From the NCBI RefSeq assembly GCF_003259255.1, contig NZ_QGOL01000023.1, positions 1-63,126 on the forward strand: 63,126 nt of DNA. The letters are read 5' to 3'. Position numbers and translations under genes: made by a program. The stretch's first letter is position 1. Every line of letters starts with the position of its first letter. This stretch comes from Algoriphagus litoralis. Its GTDB lineage: Bacteria > Bacteroidota > Bacteroidia > Cytophagales > Cyclobacteriaceae. Positions 33,967-42,851 of the stretch are shown here, piece by piece. The notes under the pieces were generated by a model. The model was not told the DNA's origin. It did no database searches and saw only the letters and a program-made list of their open reading frames with translations.

Positions 33967-35745
33967 CTAATCCTGCTTTTGTCGAATCAGTCTTTTGCGG
34001 TAAGTATTGAAAATTCTAGACTTGGAGACAAAGCCCAAATACTTTCCATCCTCTACTACAGGCAGATTCCATGCGCCGGATTTTTCAAACTTTGCCATGG
34101 CAGATTGCATATTTTCAGTAACCAATAGGATTTCTGGAGGACTGTGCATGAGCTGTTTTACTAGTACTGTTTCTTGCTTTTCCACATCAAACATGATATG
34201 CCTGAAATCATCCAAAGTGATTATTCCCCTGAGAGTTTGATTTTCATCCACTACAGGGAAGATGTTCCTTTTGGAGATCTTCACCAAATCAATCAGGTTT
34301 TTGAGCTGGGCATTGGGATGAATGGGCAGAAGGTCTTGCTCGATCACATGGGTGATATCAATAGCATCCAATAGTTCTTGATCTTTGGTCTCAGGGAGAA
34401 GTTTGCCCTGATCTTTGAGTTGGAGCTTGTAGAGACTGTCCTTTTGAAAATAGGTCGTCGTAGTGTAAGCAATCGCAGATACAAACATCAAGGGTACAAA
34501 AAGCTCATAACCTCCTGTAATCTCTGCAATCAAGAATATAGCAGACAAGGGGGAGTGTTGGACTCCCGCCATCAGGCCACACATTGCCACCAAGGTGAAA
34601 TGTGCCATTGGAAGGGGGATATGGAATCCCAGCATATTTTTAGAATAGGCAAAAAGAAACCCAACAATTCCACCTACATAAAGCGAAGGCGCAAAAATCC
34701 CCCCGCTACCTCCTGCACCGATGGTAACAGCGGATGCTATCGGCTTGACCAATATGATCAGTGCCAAAAAGATGATAATCATGATCGGATTTTCAATCGA
34801 GGAGAAAAATGGACTTTTGTCCAGAATTTGTCCAGAATTCCCATCGATCAGGGTGTTTAAGGTTCCATAGCCTTCCCCATATATCGGAGGAAAAAGGAAG
34901 ACGATAATTCCTAAAAAAGCCCCTCCATACATCGTCCGCATCCATTGATCGCCTATGTCATCCATAATCCTCTCGGTAGCGCGGACCATTTTGCTAAAAT
35001 AGAGCGATACTAGCCCGCAGATAATACCAAGGAGGAGGTAATAGGGCATATGCGCAGCCAAAAAGGATTCTTTCAAATCGAAATTGAACAAGGATTCATC
35101 TCCGATCAAAATCATGGAAGTCATCGATCCCATCACAGAAGCGATCAATAAAGGAATGAAGCTCGCTGTACTGATCTCCAATAAAATGACCTCAATGGCA
35201 AAAATGACGGCTCCAATCGGTGCCCCAAAAATCGCCGAAATGGCCCCTGCTGCACCACACCCGATCAGAAGCGTTCGCTTTTTTGGATTTAAGTGCATCA
35301 GCAAGCCCACATTGGATCCTATCGCCGATCCTGTCACTACCATAGGTGCCTCCAGACCGACTGATCCACCAAATCCTACCGTAAGCGCTGAAGTAATGAC
35401 TCGGCTATAAATCTTCACTCGAGGGATGATGCTGGCCTTTTTAGAAATATTAAAGAGCACGTCTGGAATGCCATGACCTCCGATATCGTTGAGGACAAAT
35501 TTCCCAATCAAATACGCAGCAGATATCCCGATCAGGGGATAAATGATATACATGAAGTTGGCATATTCTGTATAAAAATCATCGGTCAAAAAATCTTGGA
35601 TAGTATGCACCGAGGTTGTCAGAATTACCGCAGCCAAGCCAGAGAATATTCCGATCACACCACTCAGAATCAATATAAATGCCTGATTGCTGAGGTGCCG
35701 AAGCCTCCAGACTAAAAATTTTGTGATCAGATCATTTTTTGCCAA
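33967..35745 (-). CDS. ClC-family chloride channel/antiporter with CBS domains
   Basis: Membrane protein of 592 residues. It shows ClC signatures GSVGLEAPMVVTGSAIG (about 121-137, with the gating Glu in GLEAP, where GREGP is more usual) and GGSGGIFAPSLYVGG (about 356-370). Two CBS domains follow (about 455-590: DLLPIHPNAQLKNLIDLV..., PVVDENQTLRGIITLDDF). The glutamate suggests a proton-coupled exchanger rather than a pure channel, although the flanking Ala for Pro is unusual. The gene runs away from the candidate oriC gap, and its promoter must lie at its other end near 35760. Confidence 0.9.
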   Translation of the reverse strand: MAKNDLITKFLVWRLRHLSNQAFILILSGVIGIFSGLAAVILTTSVHTIQDFLTDDFYTEYANFMYIIYPLIGISAAYLIGKFVLNDIGGHGIPDVLFNISKKASIIPRVKIYSRVITSALTVGFGGSVGLEAPMVVTGSAIGSNVGLLMHLNPKKRTLLIGCGAAGAISAIFGAPIGAVIFAIEVILLEISTASFIPLLIASVMGSMTSMILIGDESLFNFDLKESFLAAHMPYYLLLGIICGLVSLYFSKMVRATERIMDDIGDQWMRTMYGGAFLGIIVFLFPPIYGEGYGTLNTLIDGNSGQILDKSPFFSSIENPIMIIIFLALIILVKPIASAVTIGAGGSGGIFAPSLYVGGIVGFLFAYSKNMLGFHIPLPMAHFTLVAMCGLMAGVQHSPLSAIFLIAEITGGYELFVPLMFVSAIAYTTTTYFQKDSLYKLQLKDQGKLLPETKDQELLDAIDITHVIEQDLLPIHPNAQLKNLIDLVKISKRNIFPVVDENQTLRGIITLDDFRHIMFDVEKQETVLVKQLMHSPPEILLVTENMQSAMAKFEKSGAWNLPVVEDGKYLGFVSKSRIFNTYRKRLIRQKQD

Positions 35746-35796
35746 AACAAATTAAAATTTATACTACTACAATTGAACTAGGCACTTCAGGTTAAT

Positions 35797-36723
35797 TTAC
35801 TTTTCATTGTATAACTCTGAATCAAGAGCCAGAATGCACTTTAAGATCAAATTGACGGCCTTGATGTAAAATTCTGGTTGAATGTTTTCAAATTCATCAG
35901 AAGGCTTGTGGTAATCCTCATGGTCTTCCACACCAAAATAAAGATGGGGGACTTTTTTGTCAAAGAATGCTCCATGATCTGAGGATTTGGTCCAGTCATC
36001 ACTTCCTGTTCCAGGGATATCATGACCTAGGAGAAGTTTTGGATCAGATCCGACGGCTACTTTCTCCAAAATAGGTTTGAGGTGCGGATTATGAAAAGTA
36101 CCTGAAGCATAGAGTTCATTTTTGTCGCTTCTAGATACCATGTCCATATTTACATTGAGCAAAATTTGCTCCAAAGGATAAGGGAAATCATCGACTAATG
36201 CTTTTGCACCCCGTAATCCCAACTCTTCGGCATCCAAAGCCACAAACATCATGCTGTGTGTGGGGCGATTTTTGGAGAAATACTCTGCCAATGTGATTAA
36301 TGCTGCCGTGCCGGAGGCGTTATCATCTGCACCATTGAATATAGAATCTCCGGCTGCATTCGGTCTTCCGATCCCCACATGATCATAGTGCGCGGAAATG
36401 ACGATGACCTTTCTTGAGCTACTTCCCGGGATAAATGCCACCAAGTTGGCAGCATCCTCATATTTTTTCAAGTCTCTACCGGACACGAAAGAAAATCGCT
36501 GGGTAAAATCAGGATATAGTGGCTCTACGTTTGGGTAGGAAGTAAGCTCTTCCAAGATGTACCTGCGTGCCGCAAAACTTCCTTCGCTAAGTGGTTTTCT
36601 ACCTGCCAATTCATCAGAGGATAGAAATTCGATATGCTGGAGAAGTTTTTTGGAATCAATGCTTTGTGAGAATAAGAAACTCGAATGAAACCCGAAAAGA
36701 AGTAAAAGGAGGGTTTTTTTCAT
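35797..36723 (-). CDS. M28-family zinc aminopeptidase, secreted
   Basis: Exported peptidase of 308 residues. The signal peptide begins at the chosen ATG (MKKTLLLLLF); the frame is open for eight further codons upstream. Zinc ligands can be placed: HYDHVG (about 120), NGADDNASG (about 137), DAEELGLRG (about 168), an Asp in NVNMDMVSR, and His in KSSDHGAFF. Likely trims peptides or amino acids in the periplasm. It is divergent from the next gene. Confidence 0.9.
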   Translation of the reverse strand: MKKTLLLLLFGFHSSFLFSQSIDSKKLLQHIEFLSSDELAGRKPLSEGSFAARRYILEELTSYPNVEPLYPDFTQRFSFVSGRDLKKYEDAANLVAFIPGSSSRKVIVISAHYDHVGIGRPNAAGDSIFNGADDNASGTAALITLAEYFSKNRPTHSMMFVALDAEELGLRGAKALVDDFPYPLEQILLNVNMDMVSRSDKNELYASGTFHNPHLKPILEKVAVGSDPKLLLGHDIPGTGSDDWTKSSDHGAFFDKKVPHLYFGVEDHEDYHKPSDEFENIQPEFYIKAVNLILKCILALDSELYNEK

Positions 36724-36804
36724 AAATGAATGTATCTGGTGATCCATGAATCGTTATGTATATTCGTAAAAATACTAGCCTTACTGTCACCACGATTGGA
36801 ATTG

Positions 36805-37791
36805 ATGAAATATATCTTTTGCACGCTGCTTTTTTTTGGTACTTGGATTCATGTTTTGGCTCAGGGGATGCTCCCGGAGAGTTTTTTTGATGGGAAGTCT
36901 GTGGTGATGATATCCACTGATCCGGGGTCCAGACCGGTTTTGTCTTGGCAGCAGTTGGCTGACAGTGTCCATAGCCATTTGGTGGAGGCAGGGGCAGATC
37001 CTGTGGCCTATTTTGAATTGGAGCAGGTGGTACTTTCTGAAGCTAGGCAGGCGGATTTTGCGAAAGCTTTTTTGACTCGTGGAGTGAAAAACATCATTCT
37101 GGTTTCGAGGAAAAAGGAAAGTTTAAGTATCCATGTCGGTCCTTTTAGCGGAGATGGGAAAATAGTGGCTTCCACATCGCTCTATGGCGTCACAGGAAAG
37201 GACTGGAATGAGGCAGGAAGTCTCTTGGCTGAATCCGGTAAGTCAACTAGGTCAAAGAATTTATTGGTGATTGATGTACCGGAGTTTCCGCAAATCAGTA
37301 GCCAGGAAACGGCACAATCCGAGCAGAAATTTATTCCTAGAAATCCTCTTAATCTTGAGGTATTTAAATTGGGAATCCCGCTGGATGGATCTTCTGCTGA
37401 AGCAGGCGCATTGAGTTATTTCCGGTATGATCTTTTGGGAAGATCTCAAGAGGCCATTTTAGCCGAACAAGCTGCGCAAAAATCCCAGATTCAGGGAATC
37501 TTCGAGAATCTCTATCCACACCAAATTGAATGGCTGACTGAAGCTAAAACGAATGAAGAACTCATCCGGGATCGGGTCCAGTTTCTTCTAGTCAAGGTGG
37601 AAGGGAGACAGACAGATCTCATGGAAAGTATGGGACTCGAGCCGATCACTGGTCCAGAAGGCTCGGAGACAGTAGCCAAATATTATATCAAATTGATTGT
37701 ACGAGATGAATTGTACATTGGTCCTGAATGGGATGCAGCCACAGATTGGAAGGTCGCATTGACCAACTTCCTCACTAATTTGAAAAAATAA
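36805..37791 (+). CDS. Secreted protein of unknown function
   Basis: Exported protein of 328 residues that I do not recognise. The signal peptide (MKYIFCTLLFFGTWIHVLAQG) fixes the start, although the frame is open 25 codons further up. The body has alternating strands and helices: SVVMISTDPGSRPVLSW near the start, NIILVSRKKESLSIHVGPF in the first third, and a C-terminal FLLVKVEGRQTDLMESM ... VAKYYIKLIVRDELYIGPEWDA. The last part has the look of a conserved globular domain. It lies alone, with its own terminator. Confidence 0.7.
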   Translation: MKYIFCTLLFFGTWIHVLAQGMLPESFFDGKSVVMISTDPGSRPVLSWQQLADSVHSHLVEAGADPVAYFELEQVVLSEARQADFAKAFLTRGVKNIILVSRKKESLSIHVGPFSGDGKIVASTSLYGVTGKDWNEAGSLLAESGKSTRSKNLLVIDVPEFPQISSQETAQSEQKFIPRNPLNLEVFKLGIPLDGSSAEAGALSYFRYDLLGRSQEAILAEQAAQKSQIQGIFENLYPHQIEWLTEAKTNEELIRDRVQFLLVKVEGRQTDLMESMGLEPITGPEGSETVAKYYIKLIVRDELYIGPEWDAATDWKVALTNFLTNLKK

Positions 37792-37811
37792 AACCTCCCG
37801 AAGGAGGTTTT
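37791..37811 (+). terminator. Terminator after the secreted unknown
   Basis: AAACCTCC-CGAA-GGAGGTTT, perfect 8-bp stem with a stable tetraloop, then TTTT overlapping the arm. It starts on the last base of the stop codon. Confidence 0.75.
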
Positions 37812-37996
37812 GCACTTGATTTAGGGTTGGGGTGATTGAGACAACTTTTACTTCAAGGCAGAATAAAACAGACTGGATAATTTTATTCGTAGAGTTCTGG
37901 TCTAAATCAAAGAATATTATTTGGAAAATCCAATTTCAGCTAATTTTTTTTTATTGAACTGACCCTTTATTGAATTTTTTTCCAAATGAATTTTAT

Positions 37997-38563
37997 TTAA
38001 AACAGATTTTTATTTAGAAATGGGATTAGGGCAAGTATGATCGCTTGTCTGTAATATTTACTCCTATCCACTATACCATGGGTCAATAAGCCGACCGAAC
38101 CACCTTGCTGTTTGGAATTTTCCTGATTGAAGACTTGGTCATCTGCCATGCCTAGCTCCATTCCCTCTTTTACCAGTTTGGCCACTGCATTAGGAATATA
38201 AAATGTACCGGTTTTGGATTGACTGGTTTTACCAGTATTGTCGATGATATAAATCCAGGCAAAGGCATACATTCCAGCTTCATCCTCATCGAGTCCGCCT
38301 TCGATTCCTACCCAATAATTCGCCTCAGGGAAGACTTCTTTGGAGTTTTGAGCTCTGTTTTTTGCGCCTTGCAATGTTTCCTGATCCCCCATGGGTTGGG
38401 CTGAGACTCCGGATGCTGCATTGATTCCCTCGACTAGGAAACTTTTATTAAATGCTCGGGTGAACGCATCTTCAGTACAGGAGATTTTCACGGGATTTTT
38501 ACTCCCTACCAATACCAAAAGTTTATCTGAGGGTTGAAAATTTTGTCTTCTTTTAAAATTCAT
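37997..38563 (-). CDS. Inosine/xanthosine triphosphatase (DUF84, YjjX-like)
   Basis: House-cleaning NTPase of 188 residues that removes non-canonical purine triphosphates (or phosphatase of related substrates). Motifs: VGSKNPVKISCTEDAF (about 18-33), GINAASGVSAQPMGDQETLQGAKNRA (about 45-70, with the conserved SxVxxQP), WVGIEGGLDE (about 83-92) and QGGSVGLLTHG (about 152-162). It follows the YebC gene by 20 bp on the same strand, so the two probably share a transcript. Confidence 0.88.
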   Translation of the reverse strand: MNFKRRQNFQPSDKLLVLVGSKNPVKISCTEDAFTRAFNKSFLVEGINAASGVSAQPMGDQETLQGAKNRAQNSKEVFPEANYWVGIEGGLDEDEAGMYAFAWIYIIDNTGKTSQSKTGTFYIPNAVAKLVKEGMELGMADDQVFNQENSKQQGGSVGLLTHGIVDRSKYYRQAIILALIPFLNKNLF

Positions 38564-38583
38564 AAGATTAGCCGGGGATGAAC

Positions 38584-39291
38584 CTAGGCCATGTTAGTAA
38601 ATACTTGGTTGACATCGTCATCTTCTTCCAGACGGTCGATGAGTTTGTGGATGATTTCCTCCTGTTCTTCAGTTAATTCCGTCAAGGTAGTGGGGAAGCG
38701 CTGGAAATCAGCCGAAATAACTTCAATGCCTCTGTCTTCCAAGGCTTTTTGCATGGTTCCAAAGTCTTCAAACTCCGTGTAGGCGAAGATTTCACCTTCA
38801 TTTTCTGCGATCTCAGTCAGTCCAGAGTCGATGAGTTCAAGCTCCAATTCTTCCAAATCATAGTTAGCCTTTTCAAACCGGAACACGGCTTTTCTGTCAA
38901 ACATGAAGCTCACAGAGCCTGAAGTACCCAGTGCGCCGCCGGCTTTTGAAAAGTAGGAGCGAACATTGGCTACAGTGCGATTGGTATTGTCTGTGGAGGT
39001 CTCGACGATAAATGCGATTCCAAAAGGGCCATAACCTTCATAGACGATTTCTTCATAGTCTTTTTCGTCTTTGTTGGAGGCACGCTTGATCGCAGCTTCG
39101 ATTCGATCTTTAGGCATTTGGGCGCCTTTGGCATTCTGGATGACTGTTCGAAGCTTTGCATTACTGTTTGGGTCAGGTCCTCCAGCTTTGACCGCCATCA
39201 CTATCTCTTTTCCCAAGCGGGTGAAAACTTTGGACATTTTGTCCCAACGTTTAAACTTTCGTTCTTTTCGGAATTCGAATGCTCTTCCCAT
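38584..39291 (-). CDS. yebC: YebC/PmpR-family protein
   Basis: Cytoplasmic protein of 235 residues of the YebC family, which includes transcription regulators and, more recently, translation-related factors. It begins MGRAFEFRKERKFKRWDKM and keeps the core VMAVKAGGPDPNSNAKLRT, NMPKDRIEAAIKRAS (here AQMPKDRIEAAIKRA), YEGYGPFGIAFIVE and the acidic tail region. The start is normal for the family. Confidence 0.93.
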   Translation of the reverse strand: MGRAFEFRKERKFKRWDKMSKVFTRLGKEIVMAVKAGGPDPNSNAKLRTVIQNAKGAQMPKDRIEAAIKRASNKDEKDYEEIVYEGYGPFGIAFIVETSTDNTNRTVANVRSYFSKAGGALGTSGSVSFMFDRKAVFRFEKANYDLEELELELIDSGLTEIAENEGEIFAYTEFEDFGTMQKALEDRGIEVISADFQRFPTTLTELTEEQEEIIHKLIDRLEEDDDVNQVFTNMA

Positions 39292-39434
39292 GGCTATGTT
39301 TTTTCAGGTGGGCAAAATTAACAATTCTTTTCACTTAGCCGAACCCCAAGTTTTTTTACTGTAAGGTGTATTTTTTCTAAAAACATGTGCTCTTAAAGTC
39401 AAGTCTGTCGTATAAATAGAAAATCAGACATGCT

Positions 39435-40772
39435 ATGATTCCATCCAGCGATCAACCTATTCCCAATCTTCCAAAGCTGAATCTTCCAAAAGTAGTTATT
39501 GTCGGAGCAGGATTTGCAGGGCTCAAGCTCGCCAGAGAGCTGAGAAACAGTGCTTTTCAAGTAGTGCTTTTGGATAAAAATAACTACCACCAGTTTCAGC
39601 CTCTATTTTATCAAGTAGCGACGGCTGGATTGGAGCCTAGCGCGATTTCTTTTCCGCTTCGAAAAATTTTCCATAGCACACCTAATGTGAGTTTCAGAAT
39701 GGCTGAGGCCGAAAGAGTGGATGCTGCGGCAAAGAGGCTTTACACGGATATTGGCTACATCGACTATGATTTTTTGGTTTTGGCCATGGGAGCTGATACC
39801 AATTATTTCGGAGCAAAAAATATTGAATATTACTCCTCTCCGATGAAAACAGTCTCTGAGGCGCTGTACATCCGCAACAAGATTATTTCCAATTATGAGC
39901 GGGCAATTACGATCTCTAAGATGGAGGATCGCAAGTCGCTGATGAATATGGTTATCGTGGGAGGTGGTCCAACTGGGGTGGAATTGGCCGGCGCGATGGC
40001 GGAGTTAAGAAATAATGTTTTTCCAAAAGATTATCCCGAACTCAGCTTCAAGAATATGAAAGTGGTTTTGATCGAAGCTGGAGCAAGTCTTCTTGCTTCG
40101 ATGTCAGCCGAAGCTCAAAGTCACGCTTTGGATTACCTAAACAGGCTGGGGGTGGAGGTTTTACTCAGTACCAAAGTTCAAGATTATGACGGAAAGCTTG
40201 TATTGCTGGAAGGTAAGGAGCCAATTCAGACGCAGACTTTGCTTTGGGCCGCGGGGATTAAGCCCAACCGAATCGAAGGTTTTGACCAAAGTCACTATGC
40301 CGGAAATGGGCGCATGCTCGTCAATGAATTCAATCAGCTACTAGATGCCGAGGGGGTATTTGTTTTGGGAGATCAATGCTTGCTTCCGGGCGGGGAATTT
40401 CCCAAGGGCCATCCGCAAGTCGCCCAAGTAGCCATCCAACAAGCAAAGAATCTTTCCAAGAATCTCTTTAGGACTGTCTCGGGAAAGGATCTGGTGCCGT
40501 TTCGGTATAAGGATCTCGGTTCGATGGCCACTGTTGGAAGGAAATTGGCAGTAGTAGATTTGCCATTTATTAAGTTTCAAGGCCTGCTAGCTTGGATGAC
40601 TTGGCTTTTTGTTCATTTAATGGCAATACTTGGCGTAAAGAATAAGCTATTCATTTTCCTGGATTGGAGTTGGAACTACCTAAGCTTTGATCCAAGTCTC
40701 AGGCTGCTGATTAAGCCCAAGTATGTAAGGGCCTCAGAACGAAAAGAGCTGATCGAGGAAAAAAGCTCCTGA
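39435..40772 (+). CDS. ndh: Type II NADH:quinone oxidoreductase (NDH-2)
   Basis: Membrane-associated flavoenzyme of 445 residues that passes electrons from NADH to quinone without pumping. It has the FAD fingerprint VVIVGAGFAGLKLARE (about 20-35), the second nucleotide fold VIVGGGPTGVELAGAMAEL (about 174-192), the YQVATAGLEPSAI segment typical of NDH-2, and VFVLGDQCLL near 309. The C-terminal amphipathic/hydrophobic end (about 375-420) would hold it on the membrane. Single-gene unit. Confidence 0.92.
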   Translation: MIPSSDQPIPNLPKLNLPKVVIVGAGFAGLKLARELRNSAFQVVLLDKNNYHQFQPLFYQVATAGLEPSAISFPLRKIFHSTPNVSFRMAEAERVDAAAKRLYTDIGYIDYDFLVLAMGADTNYFGAKNIEYYSSPMKTVSEALYIRNKIISNYERAITISKMEDRKSLMNMVIVGGGPTGVELAGAMAELRNNVFPKDYPELSFKNMKVVLIEAGASLLASMSAEAQSHALDYLNRLGVEVLLSTKVQDYDGKLVLLEGKEPIQTQTLLWAAGIKPNRIEGFDQSHYAGNGRMLVNEFNQLLDAEGVFVLGDQCLLPGGEFPKGHPQVAQVAIQQAKNLSKNLFRTVSGKDLVPFRYKDLGSMATVGRKLAVVDLPFIKFQGLLAWMTWLFVHLMAILGVKNKLFIFLDWSWNYLSFDPSLRLLIKPKYVRASERKELIEEKSS

Positions 40773-40861
40773 TTAAGATTCATTAACAATTTGATTCTGT
40801 AGAGGATTAAACCTGCCAGGAAATGAGCGGTCTAAATTCCGAAACAAAACCAAAATAGAAT

Positions 40862-41263
40862 ATGAAAACATGGATCATTGGGGCAGCATTGTTGGTAGGT
40901 ACCACTTTGCAAGTAGCAGCGCAGCAGGGAAAAAGGGGTCAGGTAAATCCTGAAGAACGGGCTAAAAAAGTAACAGAAAAAATGGCGACCGAACTGGAGC
41001 TTTCTGAAGAGCAAAAATCACAGATACTGGAATTAAACCTTGATCAAGCTAAAATCAGACAAGCTGAGATAGACCATGAAATGGACCAACGAAAGCAACG
41101 ATCAGCGCAGATGAAGGCTCACGAGGAAAAAATCAAAGCTATTCTCACAGACGAGCAACGCTCAAAGTGGGAAGAAATCAAAATGGAGAACCGGGAAAAA
41201 AGAAGGTCACAAGGACAGGTACATGGCAGGGATGAATTGCCCCGACAGGGTCGAGGAAACTAA
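40862..41263 (+). CDS. Small periplasmic helical protein (DUF4890/Spy-like)
   Basis: Exported protein of 133 residues. A signal peptide (about 1-20, ending VAAQ) leads into a mostly helical, charged body: ELELSEEQKSQILELNLDQAK, EIDHEMDQRKQRSAQMKAHEEKIKAILTDEQRSKWEEIK. The LS-x-EQ...ILTDEQ pattern is that of the DUF4890 / LTXXQ (Spy/CpxP-like) group, which can act as periplasmic chaperones or metal sensors. A Gly/Arg-rich end follows. It sits 90 bp after ndh and has its own terminator. Confidence 0.75.
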   Translation: MKTWIIGAALLVGTTLQVAAQQGKRGQVNPEERAKKVTEKMATELELSEEQKSQILELNLDQAKIRQAEIDHEMDQRKQRSAQMKAHEEKIKAILTDEQRSKWEEIKMENREKRRSQGQVHGRDELPRQGRGN

Positions 41264-41277
41264 TCCAATCCAAATGA

Positions 41278-41304
41278 AGAAAGCCACCCAAAAGGTGGCT
41301 TTCT
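41278..41304 (+). terminator. Terminator after the Spy-like gene
   Basis: Perfect 11-bp stem AGAAAGCCACC / GGTGGCTTTCT with CAAAA loop. The T run is weak (TATAT), so it may be modest. Confidence 0.65.
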
Positions 41305-41377
41305 ATATCGCAGGTGGGTCAACTAAACAGGGTACTATTGGTACGTCAGGGCAAACCCAAAGGGGATGGCCTTGACA

Positions 41378-42850
41378 TTATCCCGCGATTTGCTCTTCTA
41401 CCTGGAAGAAAGACTCGTCTTTCATCGGTAGGGAAGATGTACCCATCAGGTATTCATCCACTTTGACCGCAGCTTCTCTACCTTCAGATATGGCCCATAC
41501 AACCAATGACTGGCCTCGGCGCATATCTCCGGCAAGGAATACTTTGGAATTTGTACTTTGATAATTTTTTGATTTCGGAAGACTGTTTTCCATAGTTTCT
41601 GCACCAAATGCCTGCAAAAGGCCATTTTGAGCAGGACCCAAATACCCAATCGCAATGAAAGCGAGATCACAAGGGACCGTACGCTCTGTGCCGGATATTT
41701 CCTCAAAGGTCATCCGACCCCCTTTTTCCTTCCATTCAATATCTACCAAGGTCAGTCCGGTGACTTCACCTGCTTCATTGCCTGTAAACTCTTTGGTAAG
41801 AATGGAGAAAATCCGCTCAGCACCTTCTTCGTGGGAGCTTGAAGTCTTCAATGTCATCGGCCACTCAGGCCAAGGGTTAAGAACAGTTCTTTGTTTTGGA
41901 GGTTTTGGCAATAGTTCAAGCTGAGTAATCGAGGCGGCACCATGTCGGTTGGAAGTGCCGATGCAGTCGCTACCCGTATCTCCACCACCGATGACAATGA
42001 CATGTTTTCCTTTGGACGAAATTGGATTTTGATGAATTTCCCCAGCGATGACCTGATTTTGCTTGCCTAGGAATTCCATGGCAAAATGAACGCCTTTTAA
42101 CTGATCTCCTTTGATGTTCAAAGACCTGGGCTGTGCAGCTCCTGTGGACAATACCACCGCATCGAAGTTCTTCAGAATCTCATCTGCTTGGATTGTTGTA
42201 CCGATTTCGGTATTGGTGGACAGGATGACCCCCTCCTCTTCCATCAGTGCTACTCTACGGTCAATGACCCATTTTTCAAGTTTGAAATCCGGGATTCCAT
42301 AGCGTAACAGCCCACCAACTTTTGCATCTTTCTCAAAAAGGGTGACTACATGACCTGCCTGATTCAGTTGATCCGCAGCAGCTAGTCCGGCTGGTCCTGA
42401 GCCTATTACGGCTACTTTCTTTCCGGTTCTTTTTTTCGGAGGGTTTGCTTTGATCAAACCTAATTCATAGGCCTTCTCGGCGATACTTTTCTCAATCAGC
42501 TCAATTGCAACCGGATCTTTGTTGATTCCAAGCACGCAGCTAGCTTCGCAAGGTGCAGGACAGATTCTGCCTGTAAACTCAGGAAAGTTATTTGTGCTTC
42601 GCAAAATACTGATTGCCTGCTCCCATTCCTGATTATAGACCGCATCATTAAACTCTGGAATGACATTTCCTAGTGGGCAACCATTGTGACAAAACGGTAT
42701 CCCACAGTCCATACATCGCGCCGCTTGATGATTCAGTTTTTCTTCAGAAAATGGCTGATATATTTCTTGATAGTCGCCGGTTCTTTCTTTAGGATCCCGA
42801 CTGACTGGTGTTTCTCTTTTGAATTGTATAAATCCTTCTTTCGCTCCCAT
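41378..42850 (-). CDS. gltD: Glutamate synthase small subunit
   Basis: FAD- and [4Fe-4S]-containing subunit of 490 residues that supplies electrons from NAD(P)H to GltB. The N-terminal cysteine-rich part is intact: CMDCGIPFC (about 42-50), GCPLGN, CPAPCEASCVLG (about 97-108). Two nucleotide folds follow: VAVIGSGPAGLAAADQL (about 145-161) and VIVIGGGDTGSDCIG (about 284-298), then AGDMRRGQSLVVWAI near 440. The upstream gltB ends one base before its ATG, so they form one operon. Confidence 0.96.
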   Translation of the reverse strand: MGAKEGFIQFKRETPVSRDPKERTGDYQEIYQPFSEEKLNHQAARCMDCGIPFCHNGCPLGNVIPEFNDAVYNQEWEQAISILRSTNNFPEFTGRICPAPCEASCVLGINKDPVAIELIEKSIAEKAYELGLIKANPPKKRTGKKVAVIGSGPAGLAAADQLNQAGHVVTLFEKDAKVGGLLRYGIPDFKLEKWVIDRRVALMEEEGVILSTNTEIGTTIQADEILKNFDAVVLSTGAAQPRSLNIKGDQLKGVHFAMEFLGKQNQVIAGEIHQNPISSKGKHVIVIGGGDTGSDCIGTSNRHGAASITQLELLPKPPKQRTVLNPWPEWPMTLKTSSSHEEGAERIFSILTKEFTGNEAGEVTGLTLVDIEWKEKGGRMTFEEISGTERTVPCDLAFIAIGYLGPAQNGLLQAFGAETMENSLPKSKNYQSTNSKVFLAGDMRRGQSLVVWAISEGREAAVKVDEYLMGTSSLPMKDESFFQVEEQIAG

Positions 42851-42851
42851 C